A stretch of DNA of 25,982 bases from CAYQPF01 sp964419225 (lineage in GTDB: Bacteria > Cloacimonadota > Cloacimonadia > Cloacimonadales > CAYQPF01), in contig CAYQPF010000067.1 in the NCBI GenBank assembly GCA_964419225.1, positions 1 through 25,982 of the forward strand, read 5' to 3'. The position numbers and the translations under genes were made by a program. Under the pieces are notes generated by a model that had not been told where the DNA came from, did not search any database, and worked only from the letters and a program-made list of their open reading frames with translations. How positions within the stretch are numbered: the first letter of the stretch is position 1; every line of letters begins with the position of its first letter. Shown here piece after piece: positions 24,446-25,982 of this stretch.

Positions 24446-25089
24446 TTCTGTATTAGTACGAAAAACCCAATCTTAACAAATGCACCAGCTACAAACGTTT
24501 CAGGGTCTTCCGCAAATAACAGGGCTGCAGCTCTCTTGATGTAAGATTTATCGGTCAGTCTAAGCTTGGCGATAATCTCGATTTTATTGTCATTAACAGA
24601 GGCATTATCCAACCTACCGCTTTGAATTCCTTTTTTAACGAAATAGGCAATAGCTCTGTCATCCAATTCATTCAAGGTTAAGTGCGGATGTGAAACACCA
24701 TCCCAATGCAGTCCGTATTTTCTAAGTAAGAAGGCATCGAGAGCCTGACCCTTTAGTTCCTGTTTAGTACTCCCGGTTCGGTAATGATATTCACCCCGAT
24801 AATTAACAGGAAATGGCTGAGCTTCAACTTCTATTTCTAGATATTCTTTGCCCTCTTCTTCTCTTAACTTAATATCCACGATTATTCCCAGAATTGATAA
24901 CACTTTGTTGGGGATTTCTGTTAAAAGCTGTTGAGCATTATTAATACCTGTAGTAATTCCTTTGTCATTTTTACCAATGACTAAAGTTCCACCTTCAGCA
25001 TTAGCAAAACCGCAAATCCATTTAATATATTCATCCCGCCAGGTTTCTTTCCATTCCAACTGATGATTTTCTTTACTCAAAGCCTTCAC
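24442..25089 (-). pseudogene. N-terminal part of frameshifted AlbA_2 (Schlafen-like) domain protein
   Basis: 215 aa. AlbA_2 domain (PF04326): ENHQLEWKETWRDEYIKWICGFANAEGGTLVIG (about 7-39), GITTGINNA, then FPVNYRGEYHYRTGSTKQEL, LTLNELDDRAIAYF and LFAEDPETFVAGAFVKIGFF near the end. The frame then runs into VLIQN and a stop; moving one base at the T5 run (plus-strand A run 24461-24465) restores RTNTELIYQDEIHG and joins the 348-codon downstream frame into a ~563-residue protein. The start is GTG 25087-25089, overlapping the stop of a 38-aa upstream ORF. A recent one-base loss, a sequencing error, or programmed/phase-variable slippage are all possible. Confidence 0.78.
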
Positions 25090-25202
25090 TTATTCCCCAA
25101 AGTCTGTAATAACGGGGTAACCAATGTTAATCTGACTTGCTCTTCGTTGGAATATTCATCATTTCTCAATCTTTTTTTAATATTTTGAAGGGTTGGTATC
25201 AT
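25086..25202 (-). CDS. 38-aa stub resembling the start of an HsdR N-terminal (HSDR_N_2-type) domain
   Basis: ATG 25200-25202 is preceded by AGAGGTG (a fair ribosome site). The product, with IKKRLRNDEYSNEEQVRLTL then VTPLLQTLG, matches the opening of HSDR_N-type endonuclease domains, where this helix pair precedes the PD-ExK core (family from memory). The frame ends in NK-TGA just where those proteins normally continue with LGW. The TGA overlaps the GTG of the AlbA-like gene (GTGA), so translation could be coupled. Most likely a truncated restriction gene fused by recombination to the AlbA gene; a functional leader is a less likely alternative. Confidence 0.5.
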   Translation of the reverse strand: MIPTLQNIKKRLRNDEYSNEEQVRLTLVTPLLQTLGNK

Positions 25203-25278
25203 ATTCACCTCTGAAATGACATAATTCATAAATTTTAAATTCATGCAAGTATTATTTTATGTGAGGACAGGACGATTG

Positions 25279-25306
25279 GTATAGACAAGGTATGCCCTGT
25301 CTCTAG
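25279..25306. repeat. Palindromic repeat (AGACAAGG ... CCCTGTCT)
   Basis: An 8-bp stem with one mismatch (25283-25290 with 25295-25302). Its reverse complement matches 12721-12748 at about 23 of 28 positions. Just upstream of the right 599-bp repeat. Confidence 0.55.
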
Positions 25307-25329
25307 ATGCACCAATAATCTTCTATCCA

Positions 25330-25928
25330 ACGGATAAAGAAATAGGATTCTTTTACTGGCAGTTAAAACTGTCCAGCTAACATCTATGTCCTCCGGACAA
25401 TGGCAGGGCTGACGTGGGAGTCAGCCCCTACATGAAATGCAAACCACATTGGAGTTGGGCAAATGATTATTTGCCCCTACAGGTTTCTGGTATGAGACCA
25501 ACCAATTATCTACACAGCGTGTATACAGTGGATTCATTGATAATTAATAATTTCTCTCCCATCCTGTCTATCCTGTACATCTATGCTAAATAATTCCGGA
25601 AAGTGTCTCTATTTCTTTCGTTTATACTTCGGTGGTTAAACTTATCTTTTCAGGATTAATCCTGATGCTCCTTTACAACTGAAGTTGTTTACCTCCTACC
25701 GACTAAAGAGGCATCTGCATAATTCAATTAGATGTTCTTTTCGGGCGAGTTTATAGGCTGTTTGGCCCGGTGGCTTCCGAGGCTGTGCAAAAATGGAGAG
25801 AGAAGTGTACAATAAGCTATTTTGATTATTTACACACCCCGTCAGCTTCGCTGCCACCCCTCTTGATAGAGGGGAATTAAATGTATGACAGATAGTATGT
25901 TAGCTAAACATTTTCAATAGAATTTCAG
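25330..25928. repeat. 599-bp perfect direct repeat, right copy
   Basis: Same orientation and same sequence as 22593-23191. The two copies enclose 2138 bp with the AlbA-like gene and the HsdR_N-like stub. Left of both copies the flanks are still loosely alike (TGCACCAA.AATC), so the duplicated unit may once have been longer. Beyond 25929 the sequence is new, with no recognised gene before the window ends. Confidence 0.93.
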
Positions 25929-25982
25929 TGAATAATATTTTCACGATGAGCCACTCGTCCAGACTGAATGAGCCATGTCTCC

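Noticed and set aside
22593..25928. The 599-bp repeats as ends of an insertion sequence or composite transposon
   Set aside because: No transposase, no terminal inverted repeats and no target duplication in or around the copies.

Overview
The window is AT-rich bacterial DNA, probably from the FCB group. The best guess is Cloacimonadota or a close relative. This is inferred from two secreted beta-propeller proteins with the YPNPFNPTT-type FlgD-like/T9SS C-terminal domain, the low GC content, the TTGACA promoters with strong GGAGG ribosome sites, and intergenic spacers packed with small palindromic repeats. Taxonomy was not checked by any search. No rRNA, tRNA or CRISPR array was seen.

Layout. 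(1) 1-1014: the tail of an unrecognised gene, then an FkbM-type methyltransferase, suggesting the end of a surface-polysaccharide locus. (2) 1217-6291: two paralogous exported propeller proteins, a tandem gene duplication, each ending in a clear terminator. (3) 6817-12232: a compact same-strand operon of a MacB-type ABC ATPase, its FtsX-like permease, a YihY/BrkB membrane protein, a BaiN/HI0933-type flavoprotein, ispF, and a DUF2156-like gene interrupted by one in-frame TAA. (4) 12233-15601: repeat-rich spacers around a small orphan ORF, a two-gene unit (74-aa protein plus a FIST/DUF6976-like protein) and an orphan 153-aa protein; a 24-bp perfect hairpin and a 142-bp MITE-like element lie here. 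(5) 15602-22150, minus strand: a defence-island-like block of a SEFIR/TIR-like protein, a single-chain restriction-modification enzyme (PD-ExK nuclease plus N6-adenine methylase plus target recognition, no helicase), a multi-pass membrane protein 13 bp behind it, and a truncated RhuM gene. (6) 22151-25982: a 599-bp identical direct repeat (22593-23191 and 25330-25928) flanks a frameshifted AlbA_2/HATPase/winged-helix gene. Just upstream of that gene is a 38-aa stub resembling the start of a type I restriction HsdR N-terminal domain.

The left part is ordinary chromosomal housekeeping and secretion. The right part (from about 12.2 kb) is accessory DNA with several decayed genes: a nonsense mutation, a homopolymer frameshift, a truncated RhuM, an HsdR_N-like stub and a UPF0489-like stub. 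It also has many short inverted repeats. The best candidates for something new are the SEFIR / single-chain R-M / membrane protein cassette, the cargo between perfect 599-bp repeats, and the runs of hairpins that keep the same shape but not the same sequence.
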